Part shown: positions 26,281-35,459 of the stretch, in pieces
Layout of the letters: each line of letters starts with the position of its first letter
Position numbering within the stretch: the stretch's first letter is position 1
NCBI RefSeq assembly: GCF_900044055.2
Contig: NZ_FCOX02000001.1
Span: 248,001 to 312,000, forward strand
Reading direction: 5' to 3'
Source: Caballeronia calidae
GTDB lineage: Bacteria; Pseudomonadota; Gammaproteobacteria; Burkholderiales; Burkholderiaceae
DNA: 64,000 bases
Made by a program: the position numbers and the translations under genes
Notes under the pieces: model-generated
What the model was told of the DNA's origin: nothing
The model's database searches: none
The model's input: only the letters and a program-made list of their open reading frames with translations

Positions 26281-26484
26281 ATGACCCGAGCGATTTCCGT
26301 TGCGCTGCTTGTCGGCGGCGTCGTGCTGCTGTACTTCGGCGGCCAGTCGTTCCATTCGCTCTCCAACGACGTCTCGCGCTTCTTCACCGGCTCGCCCACG
26401 AACAAGACCATCTGGCTGATCGCGGGCGGGATCGTCGCATCGCTCGCGGGGCTGATCGGCCTCGCGATGCCGTCGAAGCGCTGA
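26281..26484 (+). CDS. DUF3185-type small membrane protein
   Basis: A 67-residue protein with two membrane helices, at 4-20 (AISVALLVGGVVLLYFGG) and 43-62 (IWLIAGGIVASLAGLIGLAM). Between them is a short polar loop with SLSNDVSRFFTGSPTNKT, and this pattern fits the DUF3185 family. The function is unknown. It follows the MscS gene by 59 bases and may share its transcript, which could hint at an envelope role. Confidence 0.75.
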   Translation: MTRAISVALLVGGVVLLYFGGQSFHSLSNDVSRFFTGSPTNKTIWLIAGGIVASLAGLIGLAMPSKR

Positions 26485-26488
26485 CGCG

Positions 26489-27265
26489 TCAGACGAGCGG
26501 CACTTCCGGCTTCGACGCCGAGCGCGTACCGGGCAGCGGTGCGTTGCTCGCGCCGCGATACGTGAAGACGAGCGAGAACTTCACCTGATCGGTGAGATTC
26601 TTGCCCGCCGAATGCAGCGTGTTGCAATGGAAGAAAACGACATCGCCCGGTTCCAGTTCGGGCGACACCGCCGTGCGGATCAGCGCGGCGTTTTCCGGCA
26701 GATCGGAGCGGAAGAATTTCGCGTCGTCGAAGTGATCCGACGTGAACGGCAGCTTGTGCGACGTCGGCACGAACCAGAGCGCGCCGTTATCGACGGTCTC
26801 ATTGCCGAGCGCGACCCATGCGGAAACGAGGTCGTCGCGCTCGAACGCCCAGTAGCGCACATCGCGATGCCAGCCGGTGAGGCTGCCGTACGCGGGGTGC
26901 TTGGTCATCATGCAGTTGTGATGCGCGCGCGACAGATACGGCGTTTCGCCGAAATACAGCTCCATCCAGCCGCGCACTTCGGGCGAGGCCGCGAACTCGG
27001 CGAAGAGCGGATGGCGCACGTAGGCATCGAGCAGGCGGCGCACGGTGTGTCCGCCGGGCGCGTCCTTCGAATCCGGCGCGCCGGGATATTTCAGGTCCGC
27101 CTCGAACTCGACGGGCGCGGCGGCTTCCGCCAATTGCTGGCGCGCCACTGCGCGCATGGCATCGCATCGTTCTTTCGATACGAGTCCTTTGACGATCACG
27201 TAGCCCTTTTGGCGCAGCTCGTGTACCTGTTCTTTCTTCGACTTCAGCAAGTTTTGATCAGACAT
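26489..27265 (-). CDS. Phytanoyl-CoA dioxygenase family protein
   Basis: A 258-residue Fe(II)/2-oxoglutarate oxygenase of the PhyH family. The iron-binding HxD pair is in GWHRDVRYWAF, and the distal His is in FFHCNTLHSAGKN. The 2-oxoglutarate-binding Arg is probably in FTYRGASN. The N-terminus has LRQKGYVIVKGLVSKERCDAM, the usual PhyH start. Bacterial members hydroxylate very different small molecules such as ectoine, mitomycin intermediates or alkylphosphonates, so the substrate is open. It is convergent with the DUF3185 gene, with 4 bases between stops. Confidence 0.85.
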   Translation of the reverse strand: MSDQNLLKSKKEQVHELRQKGYVIVKGLVSKERCDAMRAVARQQLAEAAAPVEFEADLKYPGAPDSKDAPGGHTVRRLLDAYVRHPLFAEFAASPEVRGWMELYFGETPYLSRAHHNCMMTKHPAYGSLTGWHRDVRYWAFERDDLVSAWVALGNETVDNGALWFVPTSHKLPFTSDHFDDAKFFRSDLPENAALIRTAVSPELEPGDVVFFHCNTLHSAGKNLTDQVKFSLVFTYRGASNAPLPGTRSASKPEVPLV

Positions 27266-27582
27266 TTCAGTTCTTGCATCCAGCGGCTTTCGATTCGATA
27301 CATGCCGTCGACGCTATATCCGGAATTGGGGCGAATACGGCGATTGTAAATCCCGTCGCACCGGAAGGCCCGTGCCGCAATGCATCGCGTGATTTTTATC
27401 AGCAGCCGCTTCATAAATCGGCAGGGAAAACGCGTACTTACCCGGGTAATAGAGGTCCTGTACATTGAGCCACATCGATTCGGTGCAACTTGCCGAATGG
27501 AGTTGAATCGAATTCTTGATCGCTATTTTTGAGACGACTATCGTCGAGTCTGCTTCCACGCAATCGACCTCCCTCCGCTGAC
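27266..27582. other. Intergenic region
   Basis: This is the promoter region of the leftward dioxygenase gene and of the possible small gene at 27583. It is somewhat AT-richer than its surroundings. I see no convincing hairpin terminator, RNA gene or further coding frame. Confidence 0.3.
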
Positions 27583-27933
27583 ATGAACCACCGAATCGCT
27601 ATCGGCCTTACGCGCGTCGCCTCGCGCGCGGCGCGTCCTGCCCGGCGCGGCATGATCCGCGCGTTGCGCCATCACTCCACCCGCACGCAGTTGCTCACCG
27701 AGCAACTGAAGAACGTGCATCCGGTCGACGGCATCCGGTCGTGGTTCCGCGGTTTCTTCTTCAATCTGCGCGTGCGTGCGGCATCGCGCCGCGTGTCGCT
27801 GCGTGCCCTGTTGCGCCGTCCGGTACAGTTGCGCGCGCCCGCGCCGAAGCCGAAAGCCGTCGCGCACACGAGCCGTCGTCCGCGCCGGCTGTCGACGAGC
27901 AGCGCGGGCTGGTACGCGTTCGCCGCGCGCTGA
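27583..27933 (+). CDS. Possible small Arg-rich protein, unknown
   Basis: A possible 116-residue, very basic protein starting MNHRIAIGLTRVASRAARPARRG. It contains one moderately hydrophobic patch (SWFRGFFFNLRVRAASRR) and a Pro/Arg-rich tail ending SSAGWYAFAAR. No strong RBS is seen. Its composition could be an artefact of GC-rich DNA, but codon third positions stay G/C-rich and the opposite-strand frame is no better. I do not recognise a family; treat it as hypothetical. Confidence 0.35.
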   Translation: MNHRIAIGLTRVASRAARPARRGMIRALRHHSTRTQLLTEQLKNVHPVDGIRSWFRGFFFNLRVRAASRRVSLRALLRRPVQLRAPAPKPKAVAHTSRRPRRLSTSSAGWYAFAAR

Positions 27934-27938
27934 ACGGC

Positions 27939-29054
27939 TCACTCGCGTTTCGCCTCGTCGAGCGTCGGATAGTCCGTGTAGCCCTTTTCGCCGCCGCCGT
28001 AGAACGTCGCCTCATCGGCCTCGTTGAGCGGCGCGTCCGCCCTGAAGCGCTCGACCAGATCAGGATTCGCGATATACGCGCGCCCGAACGCCACGGCATC
28101 GGCGTCGCCGCGCTCGACGCGTGCATTCGCCTCCTCCGCCGTGTATTCGCCGCAGACGATGATCGCGCCGTGGTAAGCCTCGCGCAGCGCACGGCGATAG
28201 CCATCGGAAAGCGGCGCGCCGCCAGCCCAGTCGCCCTCCGCCACATGCAGATACGCGACACCGATGCGCCTCGACTCCCGCGCCAGATGAAGTGATGACG
28301 CCTCGCCTTCGTCGTCCCGCAGGTCGAAGCCCGTGAAGTTCGGCGAAATGCGAATGCCGACGCGATTCGCGCCCATCACGCCCGCCACCGCCTCGAGCAC
28401 ATCGACGACGAGCCGCACGCGGTTCCCGATGTCGCCGCCATAGTCATCGGTGCGATGGTTCGTGCCCGTCGCCATGAATTGATGCAGCAGATAGCCGTTG
28501 GCCGCGTGCACCTCGATCATGTCGAAGCCGGCACGCATCGCGCGATGCGCGGCATCGAGGAACTGCAGCACGATACCCGGCAGCTCGCGGGTTTCGAGCG
28601 CGCGTGGATCGTCGGCATCGGTCATCGCGAAGGAGCCGTCGTCGTGCTTCACGAAAACCTGCGTGTCGCGCGCGCGGATCGCGGAAGGCGCGACGGGTGG
28701 CGCACCGCCCTCCTGAAGCAACCGGTGCGACACGCGCCCGACATGCCACAACTGCGTCGCGATGCGCCCATGCCGCGCGTGAACCGCGCCCACGACGGCC
28801 TTCCATCCGGCTTCCTGCGCATCCGAATAGATGCCCGGCGTCGCGAAGTAGCCCTGACCTTGACGCGAGATCTGCGTCGCCTCGGTGACGATGAGTCCCG
28901 CGCTCGCGCGTTGCGCGTAGTAATGCGCGTTCATTTCGGATGGCACGTCGCCGGGCTGCGACGCGCGGTTGCGCGTGAGCGGCGCCATCACGACGCGATT
29001 CGGCATGGCGAGATTGCCGATCGTGACTGGAGAAAGAAGCGTGTCGTACGGCAT
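27939..29054 (-). CDS. Alkene reductase of the Old Yellow Enzyme family (NemA-like)
   Basis: A 371-residue FMN ene-reductase. The N-terminus LLSPVTIGNLAMPNRVVMAPLTRNRA is the classic OYE opening. The substrate-binding pair His/Asn is in EVHAANGYLLHQFM, followed by TNHRTDDYGGDIGNRVRLV, and the FMN phosphate region is VCGEYTAEEAN plus VAFGRAYIANPDLVERF. Such enzymes reduce activated C=C bonds in enals, maleimides and nitroesters using NADPH. No TetR/NemR repressor gene adjoins it. The gene is probably monocistronic and is followed by the short Arg-rich frame on the other strand. Confidence 0.92.
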   Translation of the reverse strand: MPYDTLLSPVTIGNLAMPNRVVMAPLTRNRASQPGDVPSEMNAHYYAQRASAGLIVTEATQISRQGQGYFATPGIYSDAQEAGWKAVVGAVHARHGRIATQLWHVGRVSHRLLQEGGAPPVAPSAIRARDTQVFVKHDDGSFAMTDADDPRALETRELPGIVLQFLDAAHRAMRAGFDMIEVHAANGYLLHQFMATGTNHRTDDYGGDIGNRVRLVVDVLEAVAGVMGANRVGIRISPNFTGFDLRDDEGEASSLHLARESRRIGVAYLHVAEGDWAGGAPLSDGYRRALREAYHGAIIVCGEYTAEEANARVERGDADAVAFGRAYIANPDLVERFRADAPLNEADEATFYGGGEKGYTDYPTLDEAKRE

Positions 29055-29120
29055 GGCGGTTCGGTCGGCGATGGTTGTATCGCCTGACGATCATGCAAAA
29101 ATCGCGCCGCACGCGCGCAT

Positions 29121-29152
29121 AAAAAAACCGGCAAGCGCGATGCTTGCCGGTT
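29121..29152 (-). terminator. Intrinsic terminator of metK
   Basis: On the minus strand an 11-bp stem (29126-29136 with 29142-29152) and 5-nt loop are followed by seven T residues. It lies 27 bases past the metK stop. Confidence 0.9.
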
Positions 29153-29179
29153 CTTGTGCTACCCGCTCAGCCGATGGCG

Positions 29180-30367
29180 TTACGCCACGCTGGCGACCGG
29201 TTCCGTGCCGGCCGCTTCGGCGAGCACGAGCGCCTTGTCCGTGGCTTCCCACGAGAACTCCGGCTCTTCGCGGCCGAAGTGGCCGTATGCCGCGGTTTTC
29301 TCGTAGATCGGGCGCAGCAGGTCGAGCATCTGGATGATGCCCTTCGGACGCAGATCGAAGTGCTCGAGCACGAGCTTCGTGATTTCGGCATCCGACACGC
29401 GGCCCGTGCCGAACGTGTTGACCATCACGGAAGTCGGGCGCGCGACGCCGATCGCGTACGAAACCTGAATCAGCGCGCGCGATGCCAGACCGGCCGCGAC
29501 GATGTTCTTCGCGACATAACGGCCTGCATACGCCGCCGAGCGGTCGACCTTCGACGGGTCCTTGCCCGAGAACGCGCCGCCGCCGTGCGGAGCCGCGCCG
29601 CCGTACGTATCGACGATGATCTTGCGGCCCGTCAGACCGCAGTCGCCCTGCGGACCGCCGATGACGAAACGGCCCGTCGGGTTCACCAGGAACTTGATGT
29701 CGCCCTTGATGAGATCCTTCGGCAGCGTCGGCTTGATGACTTCTTCGATCACCGCTTCGCGCAGTTGCGGCAGGTCGATGTCCGGCGCGTGCTGCGTCGA
29801 GAGCACGACGGTGTCGATGGAGTGCGCCTTGCCGTCGACATAGCGCACGGTGACTTGCGACTTCGCGTCCGGGCGCAGCCAGGGCAGACGGCCGTCGCGG
29901 CGCAGGTTCGCCTGACGCTCGACGAGACGGTGCGAGAGGTGGATCGGCAGCGGCATCAGTTCGGGCGTTTCGTCGCACGCGTAGCCGAACATCAGGCCCT
30001 GGTCGCCGGCGCCTTGATCGAGGTTGTCGTCATGCGCCTTGTTCACGCCTTGCGCGATATCCGGCGATTGCTTGTCGTAAGCGACGAGCACCGCGCAGCC
30101 GCGATAGTCGATGCCGAAGTCGGTGTTGTCATAGCCGATGCGCTTGATGGTGTCGCGCGCGACCTGGATGTAATCGACGTTGGCGGTGGTCGTGATTTCG
30201 CCCGCGAGGACGACGAGACCGGTGTTGCAGAGCGTTTCCGCTGCGACGCGCGAATATTTGTCCTGCGACAGGATGGCGTCGAGGATGGCGTCGGAGACTT
30301 GATCGGCGACCTTGTCCGGGTGGCCTTCGGAAACGGATTCGGAAGTAAAGAGGTAATCGTTTGACAC
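29180..30367 (-). CDS. metK: S-adenosylmethionine synthetase
   Basis: A 395-residue methionine adenosyltransferase. The ATP-binding segment is [20 protein letters not shown], the flexible-loop region is [18 protein letters not shown], and the phosphate-binding loop is [19 protein letters not shown]. It makes SAM from methionine and ATP for all cellular methylation. The start codon is GTG at 30367. Its Shine-Dalgarno GGAG lies inside a perfect 14-bp hairpin reaching to the first base of the start codon, which should strongly limit translation unless the RNA refolds (see the regulatory feature). No other gene is in the transcript. Confidence 0.97.
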   Translation of the reverse strand: MSNDYLFTSESVSEGHPDKVADQVSDAILDAILSQDKYSRVAAETLCNTGLVVLAGEITTTANVDYIQVARDTIKRIGYDNTDFGIDYRGCAVLVAYDKQSPDIAQGVNKAHDDNLDQGAGDQGLMFGYACDETPELMPLPIHLSHRLVERQANLRRDGRLPWLRPDAKSQVTVRYVDGKAHSIDTVVLSTQHAPDIDLPQLREAVIEEVIKPTLPKDLIKGDIKFLVNPTGRFVIGGPQGDCGLTGRKIIVDTYGGAAPHGGGAFSGKDPSKVDRSAAYAGRYVAKNIVAAGLASRALIQVSYAIGVARPTSVMVNTFGTGRVSDAEITKLVLEHFDLRPKGIIQMLDLLRPIYEKTAAYGHFGREEPEFSWEATDKALVLAEAAGTEPVASVA

Positions 30368-30430
30368 GCTTCAGACTCCAGTTGGTTACGGTTGTTATTC
30401 ACGTAGCCGACTTCTTTGGAGTCTGAAGCG
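30367..30430 (-). promoter_or_regulatory. RBS-sequestering hairpin in the metK leader (candidate riboswitch expression platform)
   Basis: Bases 30417-30430 and 30367-30380 are perfect inverted repeats of 14 bp. In the transcript the first arm is CGCTTCAGACTCCA and the second TGGAGTCTGAAGCG; the second holds the GGAG of metK and the first G of its GTG start. The 36-nt loop contains a further 6-of-7-bp stem (GGCTACG with CGTAACC). With the promoter at about 30540 the leader is about 160 nt, long enough for a ligand-sensing domain upstream. I recognise no known SAM or SAH riboswitch consensus in it. Confidence 0.65.
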
Positions 30431-30534
30431 GCGACGCTTTAGCGGATATCTATTTCCAGACCGGCGCCTTCGATACCACCTGAAGACTCGGCTGCTTCGC
30501 CCCGCAAGTTGTCCATTAACTCGGCGAAGGTTCT

Positions 30535-30564
30535 ATTATACCGTTTTCCCTTGTTTTCACAGAA
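30535..30564 (-). promoter_or_regulatory. Probable metK promoter
   Basis: On the minus strand a perfect TATAAT -10 is at 30535-30540. A weak -35, TTCTGT, lies at 30559-30564 with an 18-bp spacer. Transcription would start near 30528, giving a leader of about 160 nt before metK. Confidence 0.6.
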
Positions 30565-30620
30565 TTGACCCTTTTGGCTTCCCTAGTCCCGCCCTGTTCA
30601 TCCGCACGCCGGAGCCGCTC

Positions 30621-31505
30621 ATGCTAGGGCGCATCGGCGTTGCGCTCGCCATCGGCTTTCTCAGGTTTCTGGCGTTCATCCCTTACGGCATCACCGCCCG
30701 TTTCGGCGACGGCCTCGGCTGGCTCCTTTATCAGATTCCGAGCCGCCGCAAGCGCATCGTCCATACGAACCTGAAGCTGTGCTTCCCGGAGTGGTCCGAC
30801 GAGAAACGCGAGGACATCGCGCAGAAGCACTTCCGCCACGCGATCCGCAGCTATGTCGAGCGCAGCGTGCAGTGGTTCGGCTCGGCGAAGAAGCTGGAGA
30901 AGCTGATCCAGGTGGACAGCGCTATCGATCTCACCGATCCCGATATGCCGCCCTCGCTCATGCTCGGGTTTCATTTCGTCGGCATCGAGGCGGGCTCGAT
31001 CTTCCTCAACTACGCGTCGCAACGCCGGTGCGGGTCGCTGTATCAACCGTTTTCGAACCCGCAGATCGAAGCGCTCGCGAAAAAACAGCGCGCCCGCTTC
31101 GGCGCCGATATGGCGAGCCGCGCCGACAGCGCGCGCGTCGTGTTGCGCTGGCTGCGCGAGCGCAAACCCGTGATGCTCGGTGCGGACATGGATTACGGCA
31201 TGCGCAATTCCACGTTCGTGCCGTTCTTCGGCATTCCGACGTGCACACTGACGGCCGTCGGCCGGCTTGCCAAGACGGGCAAGGCGCGGGTCGTGCCGTT
31301 CATCGGTGAAGTGCTGCCGGACTACAAGGGTTATCGGCTCAAGATCTTCGAGCCGTGGGACAACTATCCCACCGGCGACGACGAAGCCGACGCGCGCCGC
31401 ATGAACGCGTTTCTCGAAGAGCAGATTCCGCGCATTCCGGAGCAATATTATTGGGTGCACAAGCGCTTCAAGACGCGGCCGCCGGGCGAGCCGGGATTTT
31501 ATTGA
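30621..31505 (+). CDS. lpxL: Lipid A biosynthesis lauroyl acyltransferase (LpxL/HtrB)
   Basis: A 294-residue inner-membrane acyltransferase. The N-terminal helix is [19 protein letters not shown]. The catalytic HX4E motif is in [13 protein letters not shown], followed by the conserved [13 protein letters not shown] and [25 protein letters not shown] segments. It adds a secondary acyl chain to Kdo2-lipid IVA during lipopolysaccharide assembly. LpxL versus LpxM specificity is not certain from sequence. The gene is divergent from metK and is followed 52 bases later by dapF. Confidence 0.88.
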   Translation: MLGRIGVALAIGFLRFLAFIPYGITARFGDGLGWLLYQIPSRRKRIVHTNLKLCFPEWSDEKREDIAQKHFRHAIRSYVERSVQWFGSAKKLEKLIQVDSAIDLTDPDMPPSLMLGFHFVGIEAGSIFLNYASQRRCGSLYQPFSNPQIEALAKKQRARFGADMASRADSARVVLRWLRERKPVMLGADMDYGMRNSTFVPFFGIPTCTLTAVGRLAKTGKARVVPFIGEVLPDYKGYRLKIFEPWDNYPTGDDEADARRMNAFLEEQIPRIPEQYYWVHKRFKTRPPGEPGFY

Positions 31506-31557
31506 AGCGCGAACGGCGCGAAAAACGTCGCAACGCGGGTCACATACAATAGCGGCC

Positions 31558-32430
31558 ATGAAACTGAAATTCACCAAAATGCAAGGCGCGGGCAACGATT
31601 TCGTCGTGCTCGACGGCTATACGCAGGCGCTCGAACTTTCGTCCGAGCAAGTGCGCGCGCTCGCGAACCGTCATTTCGGCGTGGGCGCGGATCAGTTGCT
31701 GCTCGTGGAAAAGCCGACCATCGAAGGCGTCGACTTCAAGTACCGCATCTTCAATTGCGATGGCGGCGAGGTCGAGCATTGCGGCAACGGCGCGCGCTGC
31801 TTCGTGAAGTTCGTGCGCGACCGTCGTCTGACGAACGCGGCGAGCGTGCGCGTGCAGGTGCAGAAAGGCGTCATCACGCTGACGATGCAGGAGAACGGCG
31901 AAGTCGTCGTCGATATGAGCACGCCGGTGTTCGATCCGCCGGAAGTGCCGTTCGACGCGCAAGGTCTCGAAGGCCGCATCGAAGGCAAGGACACGCTCTG
32001 GCCGCTCGACTTGAACGGTGAAACCCGCTGGATTTCCGTCGTGTCGATGGGCAATCCGCACGCGGTGCAGATCGTCGATGACGTCGAGGCCTATCCGGTT
32101 CTGATCGAAGGCCCGCTCATCGAGCGTCACGCGCGCTTTCCGAAGCGCGTGAACGCGGGCTTCATGCAGATCGTCGATCGTCATTCGGTGAAGCTGCGCG
32201 TCTACGAGCGCGGCGCGGGCGAAACGCTCGCCTGCGGCACGGGCGCATGCGCGGCAGTGGCCGCCGGCATCCGCCGTGGCGCGCTGGATTCGCCGGTTCG
32301 CGTCGAAACGCACGGCGGCTCGCTCACGATCAACTGGGACGGCGCGCGGGATGAAACCGCCGCGCTTTTCATGGCCGGCCCCGCCGCCACGGTTTTCGAA
32401 GGCGAAATCGAGCTCGATCGCATCGTCTAA
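31558..32430 (+). CDS. dapF: Diaminopimelate epimerase
   Basis: A 290-residue PLP-independent epimerase. The N-terminal signature is [16 protein letters not shown]. The two catalytic cysteines are in [15 protein letters not shown] and [17 protein letters not shown], and the substrate-binding [12 protein letters not shown] lies between. It converts LL- to meso-diaminopimelate for lysine and peptidoglycan synthesis. The gene begins a block dapF-DUF484-xerC that matches the conserved dapF-yigA-xerC order of gammaproteobacteria. Both active-site Cys residues are present and the length is close to the usual 275-290. Confidence 0.97.
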   Translation: MKLKFTKMQGAGNDFVVLDGYTQALELSSEQVRALANRHFGVGADQLLLVEKPTIEGVDFKYRIFNCDGGEVEHCGNGARCFVKFVRDRRLTNAASVRVQVQKGVITLTMQENGEVVVDMSTPVFDPPEVPFDAQGLEGRIEGKDTLWPLDLNGETRWISVVSMGNPHAVQIVDDVEAYPVLIEGPLIERHARFPKRVNAGFMQIVDRHSVKLRVYERGAGETLACGTGACAAVAAGIRRGALDSPVRVETHGGSLTINWDGARDETAALFMAGPAATVFEGEIELDRIV

Positions 32431-32445
32431 CGCACACACGTCACC

Positions 32446-33165
32446 ATGAATCCACGCGAAGTCGCCGACTACCTGCTCGACAACCCCGATTTCTTCGTCG
32501 AGCACGCGGAACTGCTCGGCACCATCCGGCTTTCGAATCCGCACGGCAAAGCGGCCGTGTCGCTGCAGGAACGCCAGATGGAAATGCTGCGCGACAAGAA
32601 CAAGCAGCTCGAACGGCGTCTCGCCGAGCTGCTGCGTTACGGCCACGAGAACGACAGCATCTCGACCAAGTTCAACCGCTGGACCGTGCGCGTGATTTCG
32701 CAGCGCGATCCGTACGCGCTGCCCGCGACCATCAGCAAGGGCTTGTGCGAAGTCTTCGACGTGCCGCACGCCGCGCTGCGCGTGTGGGATATCGACGAAG
32801 CATTCCGGCAGGCCGATTTCGCGCGTCAGGTCGGCGAGGAAGTACGCATTTTCGCGAGCGGTCTCGCCGCGCCGTATTGCGGCACGAACACCGGCTTCGC
32901 GGCCGCGCAATGGCTCGGCGCCGCGAACTCGGCATCGGCGACTGTGGCGCCCAGCCAGGGCCCGTCCGACATCGACCGGAAGATCGAATCCGTCTCGCTG
33001 ATCGCGCTGCGCGATCCGCAAGCCGGCCCGGATGCGCCGAGCTTCGGCCTGCTCGTGATGGGCTCGCCCGATCCGCGCCGCTTTCACGACGGCATGGCGA
33101 CCGACTTCCTCACGCAGATCGGCGCACTGGCGAGCGCGGCGCTGTCGCGCTTGCTGCCGCACTGA
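32446..33165 (+). CDS. DUF484 family protein (YigA-like)
   Basis: A 239-residue protein of the DUF484 family. NPREVADYLLDNPDFFVEHAELL is the family's N-terminal signature. A coiled-coil follows at about 40-62 (LQERQMEMLRDKNKQLERRL), and the C-terminal two thirds have a GAF-like pattern ending FLTQIGALASAALSRLL. The function is unknown. It sits 15 bases after dapF and 2 bases before xerC, the order seen in E. coli for yigA, so co-transcription with both is likely. Confidence 0.88.
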   Translation: MNPREVADYLLDNPDFFVEHAELLGTIRLSNPHGKAAVSLQERQMEMLRDKNKQLERRLAELLRYGHENDSISTKFNRWTVRVISQRDPYALPATISKGLCEVFDVPHAALRVWDIDEAFRQADFARQVGEEVRIFASGLAAPYCGTNTGFAAAQWLGAANSASATVAPSQGPSDIDRKIESVSLIALRDPQAGPDAPSFGLLVMGSPDPRRFHDGMATDFLTQIGALASAALSRLLPH

Positions 33166-33167
33166 TC

Positions 33168-34106
33168 ATGGACGCCGCGGATGCACCGAAGGAAGCGCCC
33201 TTGGAAGGCGCAATCGCCGACTATCTCGCGATGCTGGAACACCAGCGGCATCTCTCCGAGCACACGCTGCGCGGCTACACGCATGAGTTGAGCGAGCTGC
33301 GCGCGCTCGCCAAGGGCCGTCCGCTCGAATCGCTGACCGCCGCCGATATGCGCGGCGCGGTCGTGCGCGCGCACGCGGCGGGGCTGTCTTCGCGCTCGAT
33401 CGCGCATCGGCTGTCGGCGTGGCGCGCGTTCTATCGATGGCTCGCCGAGCGCGTCGAGATGCCCGCGAATCCCGTCGCGACGGTGCGCGCGCCCAAGCGC
33501 GAAAAGACGCTGCCGAAGGCGCTTTCCGTCGATGACGCGATGGCGCTCATGGACGCGCCGCAATCCGGCACGCCCGAAGCGCTGCGCGATCACGCGATGC
33601 TCGAGCTCTTCTACTCATCGGGCTTGCGGCTCGCGGAACTGGTGAGTCTCGACGTGCAGCACGTCGAAACGTCCGTGAGTTGGCTCGATCTCGAGAACGC
33701 CGAGGTCCACGTCCGCGGTAAAGGAAAACGCGAGCGCAAGGTGCCGGTCGGCAGCAAGGCGATCGAAGCGTTGCGCGCCTGGATCGCCGTGCGCGGCCAG
33801 TTCGTCAAGCTCGATCCGCACGCGCTCTTCCTGTCCGTGCGCGGCAACCGCATGGCGCCCGGCGTGGTGCGCGAGCGCGTGAAGCGGCTCGCGCTCCAGG
33901 CGGGCATTCCGTCGAACGTGCATCCGCACGTGCTGCGTCACTCGTTCGCCACGCACGTCCTGCAATCGAGCGGCGATCTGCGCGCGGTGCAGGAGTTGCT
34001 GGGCCACGCGAGCATCACGGCCACGCAGGTGTACACGTCGCTCGATTTTCAGCATCTCGCCCGCGTCTACGATAAGGCGCACCCGCGCGCAAAGAAGCGC
34101 GATTGA
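33168..34106 (+). CDS. xerC: Tyrosine recombinase XerC
   Basis: A 312-residue tyrosine recombinase. The N-terminal SAM-like DNA-binding domain includes YLAMLEHQRHLSEHTLRGYTHEL. The catalytic residues are Arg in YSSGLRLAELVSL, Lys in VRGKGKRERKVPVG, His-x-x-Arg in HPHVLRHSFATHVL, His in LLGHASITATQVY, and the nucleophile Tyr in QVYTSLDFQHLARVY. With XerD it resolves chromosome dimers at dif. I chose the ATG at 33168, 2 bases after the DUF484 stop; the longer upstream frame is a shadow. Linkage to dapF and DUF484 supports XerC rather than XerD. Confidence 0.94.
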   Translation: MDAADAPKEAPLEGAIADYLAMLEHQRHLSEHTLRGYTHELSELRALAKGRPLESLTAADMRGAVVRAHAAGLSSRSIAHRLSAWRAFYRWLAERVEMPANPVATVRAPKREKTLPKALSVDDAMALMDAPQSGTPEALRDHAMLELFYSSGLRLAELVSLDVQHVETSVSWLDLENAEVHVRGKGKRERKVPVGSKAIEALRAWIAVRGQFVKLDPHALFLSVRGNRMAPGVVRERVKRLALQAGIPSNVHPHVLRHSFATHVLQSSGDLRAVQELLGHASITATQVYTSLDFQHLARVYDKAHPRAKKRD

Positions 34107-34142
34107 TTCCTCCGGCGCCTCACGCGCCTCACTCGCATCGCA

Positions 34143-35342
34143 ATGAACACCATCACCCTCAAACCGGCGAAGGAAAAATCGCTCGTTCGCCGCCATCCGT
34201 GGATTTACGCCAACGCCATCGCGCGTATCGACGGCACGCCCGCGCCGGGCGCGACCGTCATCGTGCGCGCGGCCGACGGACGTTTCCTCGCGCGCGCGTC
34301 GTACAGCCCGCAATCGCAGATTCGCGCGCGCGTGTGGACGTTCGATGAAAGCGAGCCCGTCGATCACGCGTTCTTCAAGCGCCGCGTGCAGCGCGCGGTC
34401 GCACATCGGCAGACGATGGTGAAGGACACGGGCGCCACGCGTCTCATCTTCGGCGAGGCGGACGGCCTGCCCGGCCTGATCGTCGATTACTACGTCGCGG
34501 ATGACGGCACTCACGCGCAGCTCGTCTGCCAGTTCATGGCGACGGGCGTCGAGGCGTGGAAGGAAGCGATCGTGCAGGCGCTGATCGCCGCGACCGGCTG
34601 CCCGAACGTCTACGAGCGCTCGGATGTATCGATCCGCCAGAAGGAAGGGCTCGAGCAGACGACCGGCGTGCTCGCCGGCGACGCGCCGCCCGACACGCTC
34701 ATCACGAACGAATGCGGCGTGCGCTATCACGTCGATGTGCGCAATGGCCACAAGACGGGCTTCTACGTCGATCAGCGCGATAACCGCGTGCTCGTCGCGC
34801 AGCACGCCGCCGGCCGCGAAGTGCTCAACTGCTTCTGCTATACGGGCGGCTTCTCGCTCGCCGCGCTGAAAGGCGGGGCGACGCGCGTCGTGTCGGTCGA
34901 TTCGTCCGGCGAGGCGCTCGCGCTCGCGCGGCAAAACGTCGTCGCGAATGGCTTCGATGCGCAAAAAGCCGAATGGCTCGACGCCGATGCCTTCAAGACG
35001 CTGCGCCGCCTCTACGACGAAGGCCAGCGCTTCGACCTGATCGTGCTCGATCCGCCGAAGTTCGCGCCGTCGAAGGAAACCGTCGATCGCGCCGCACGCG
35101 CCTACAAGGACATCAACCTGAGCGGCTTCAGACTGCTGCGTCCGGGCGGCTTGCTGTTCACGTACTCGTGCTCGGGCGCGATCGATTCCGACCTGTTTCA
35201 GAAGATCGTGGCGAGCGCGGCGGCGGACGCGCGCGTCGATGCGCGCATGCTCAAGCGGCTGGGCGCGGGCGTCGATCATCCGCTCTTGACCGCGTTCCCC
35301 GAAGGCGAATACCTGAAAGGGCTACTGTTGCAAATCGCCTGA
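34143..35342 (+). CDS. rlmI: 23S rRNA m5C methyltransferase RlmI-like
   Basis: A 399-residue class I methyltransferase. Residues 1-80 form a PUA domain (LKPAKEKSLVRRHPWIYANAI, PGATVIVRAADGRFLARA). The catalytic half has the conserved GHKTGFYVDQRDNR, then motif I LNCFCYTGGFSLAALKGGA, SVDSSG, and motif IV LDPPKFAPSK, with a C-terminal SCSGAID. RlmI methylates C1962 of 23S rRNA; these two domains and the CYTGGF/PPKF motifs fit that group. It probably forms one transcript with xerC. Confidence 0.88.
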   Translation: MNTITLKPAKEKSLVRRHPWIYANAIARIDGTPAPGATVIVRAADGRFLARASYSPQSQIRARVWTFDESEPVDHAFFKRRVQRAVAHRQTMVKDTGATRLIFGEADGLPGLIVDYYVADDGTHAQLVCQFMATGVEAWKEAIVQALIAATGCPNVYERSDVSIRQKEGLEQTTGVLAGDAPPDTLITNECGVRYHVDVRNGHKTGFYVDQRDNRVLVAQHAAGREVLNCFCYTGGFSLAALKGGATRVVSVDSSGEALALARQNVVANGFDAQKAEWLDADAFKTLRRLYDEGQRFDLIVLDPPKFAPSKETVDRAARAYKDINLSGFRLLRPGGLLFTYSCSGAIDSDLFQKIVASAAADARVDARMLKRLGAGVDHPLLTAFPEGEYLKGLLLQIA

Positions 35343-35393
35343 TCGGCCCAAAGTAGGCGCAATTCACGCGCGAAAGGCGCAAGAAGCATCGGC

Positions 35394-35422
35394 TTGACAA
35401 ATATGTTTCAATAATCGATTCA
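35394..35422 (+). promoter_or_regulatory. Possible promoter of the COG0523 GTPase gene
   Basis: TTGACA at 35394-35399 is a perfect -35. After a 17-bp AT-rich spacer only a poor -10 (GATTCA) follows. The AT-rich block could bind a regulator such as Zur, but no clear Zur palindrome is seen. Confidence 0.3.
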
Positions 35423-35459
35423 GCGCGATTCCTGAACTTAAAAGGACACAGGCGACACC

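Noticed and set aside
30043..30402. Upstream frame overlapping metK beginning [14 protein letters not shown]
   Set aside because: It starts at a GTG inside the metK leader loop, has a poor RBS and runs out of frame through metK. It shows no leader-peptide features such as Met-rich codons.
33168..34106. XerC-like recombinase as a sign of an integrated mobile element
   Set aside because: It sits in the conserved dapF-DUF484-xerC order of housekeeping genes, without attachment repeats or phage genes nearby.
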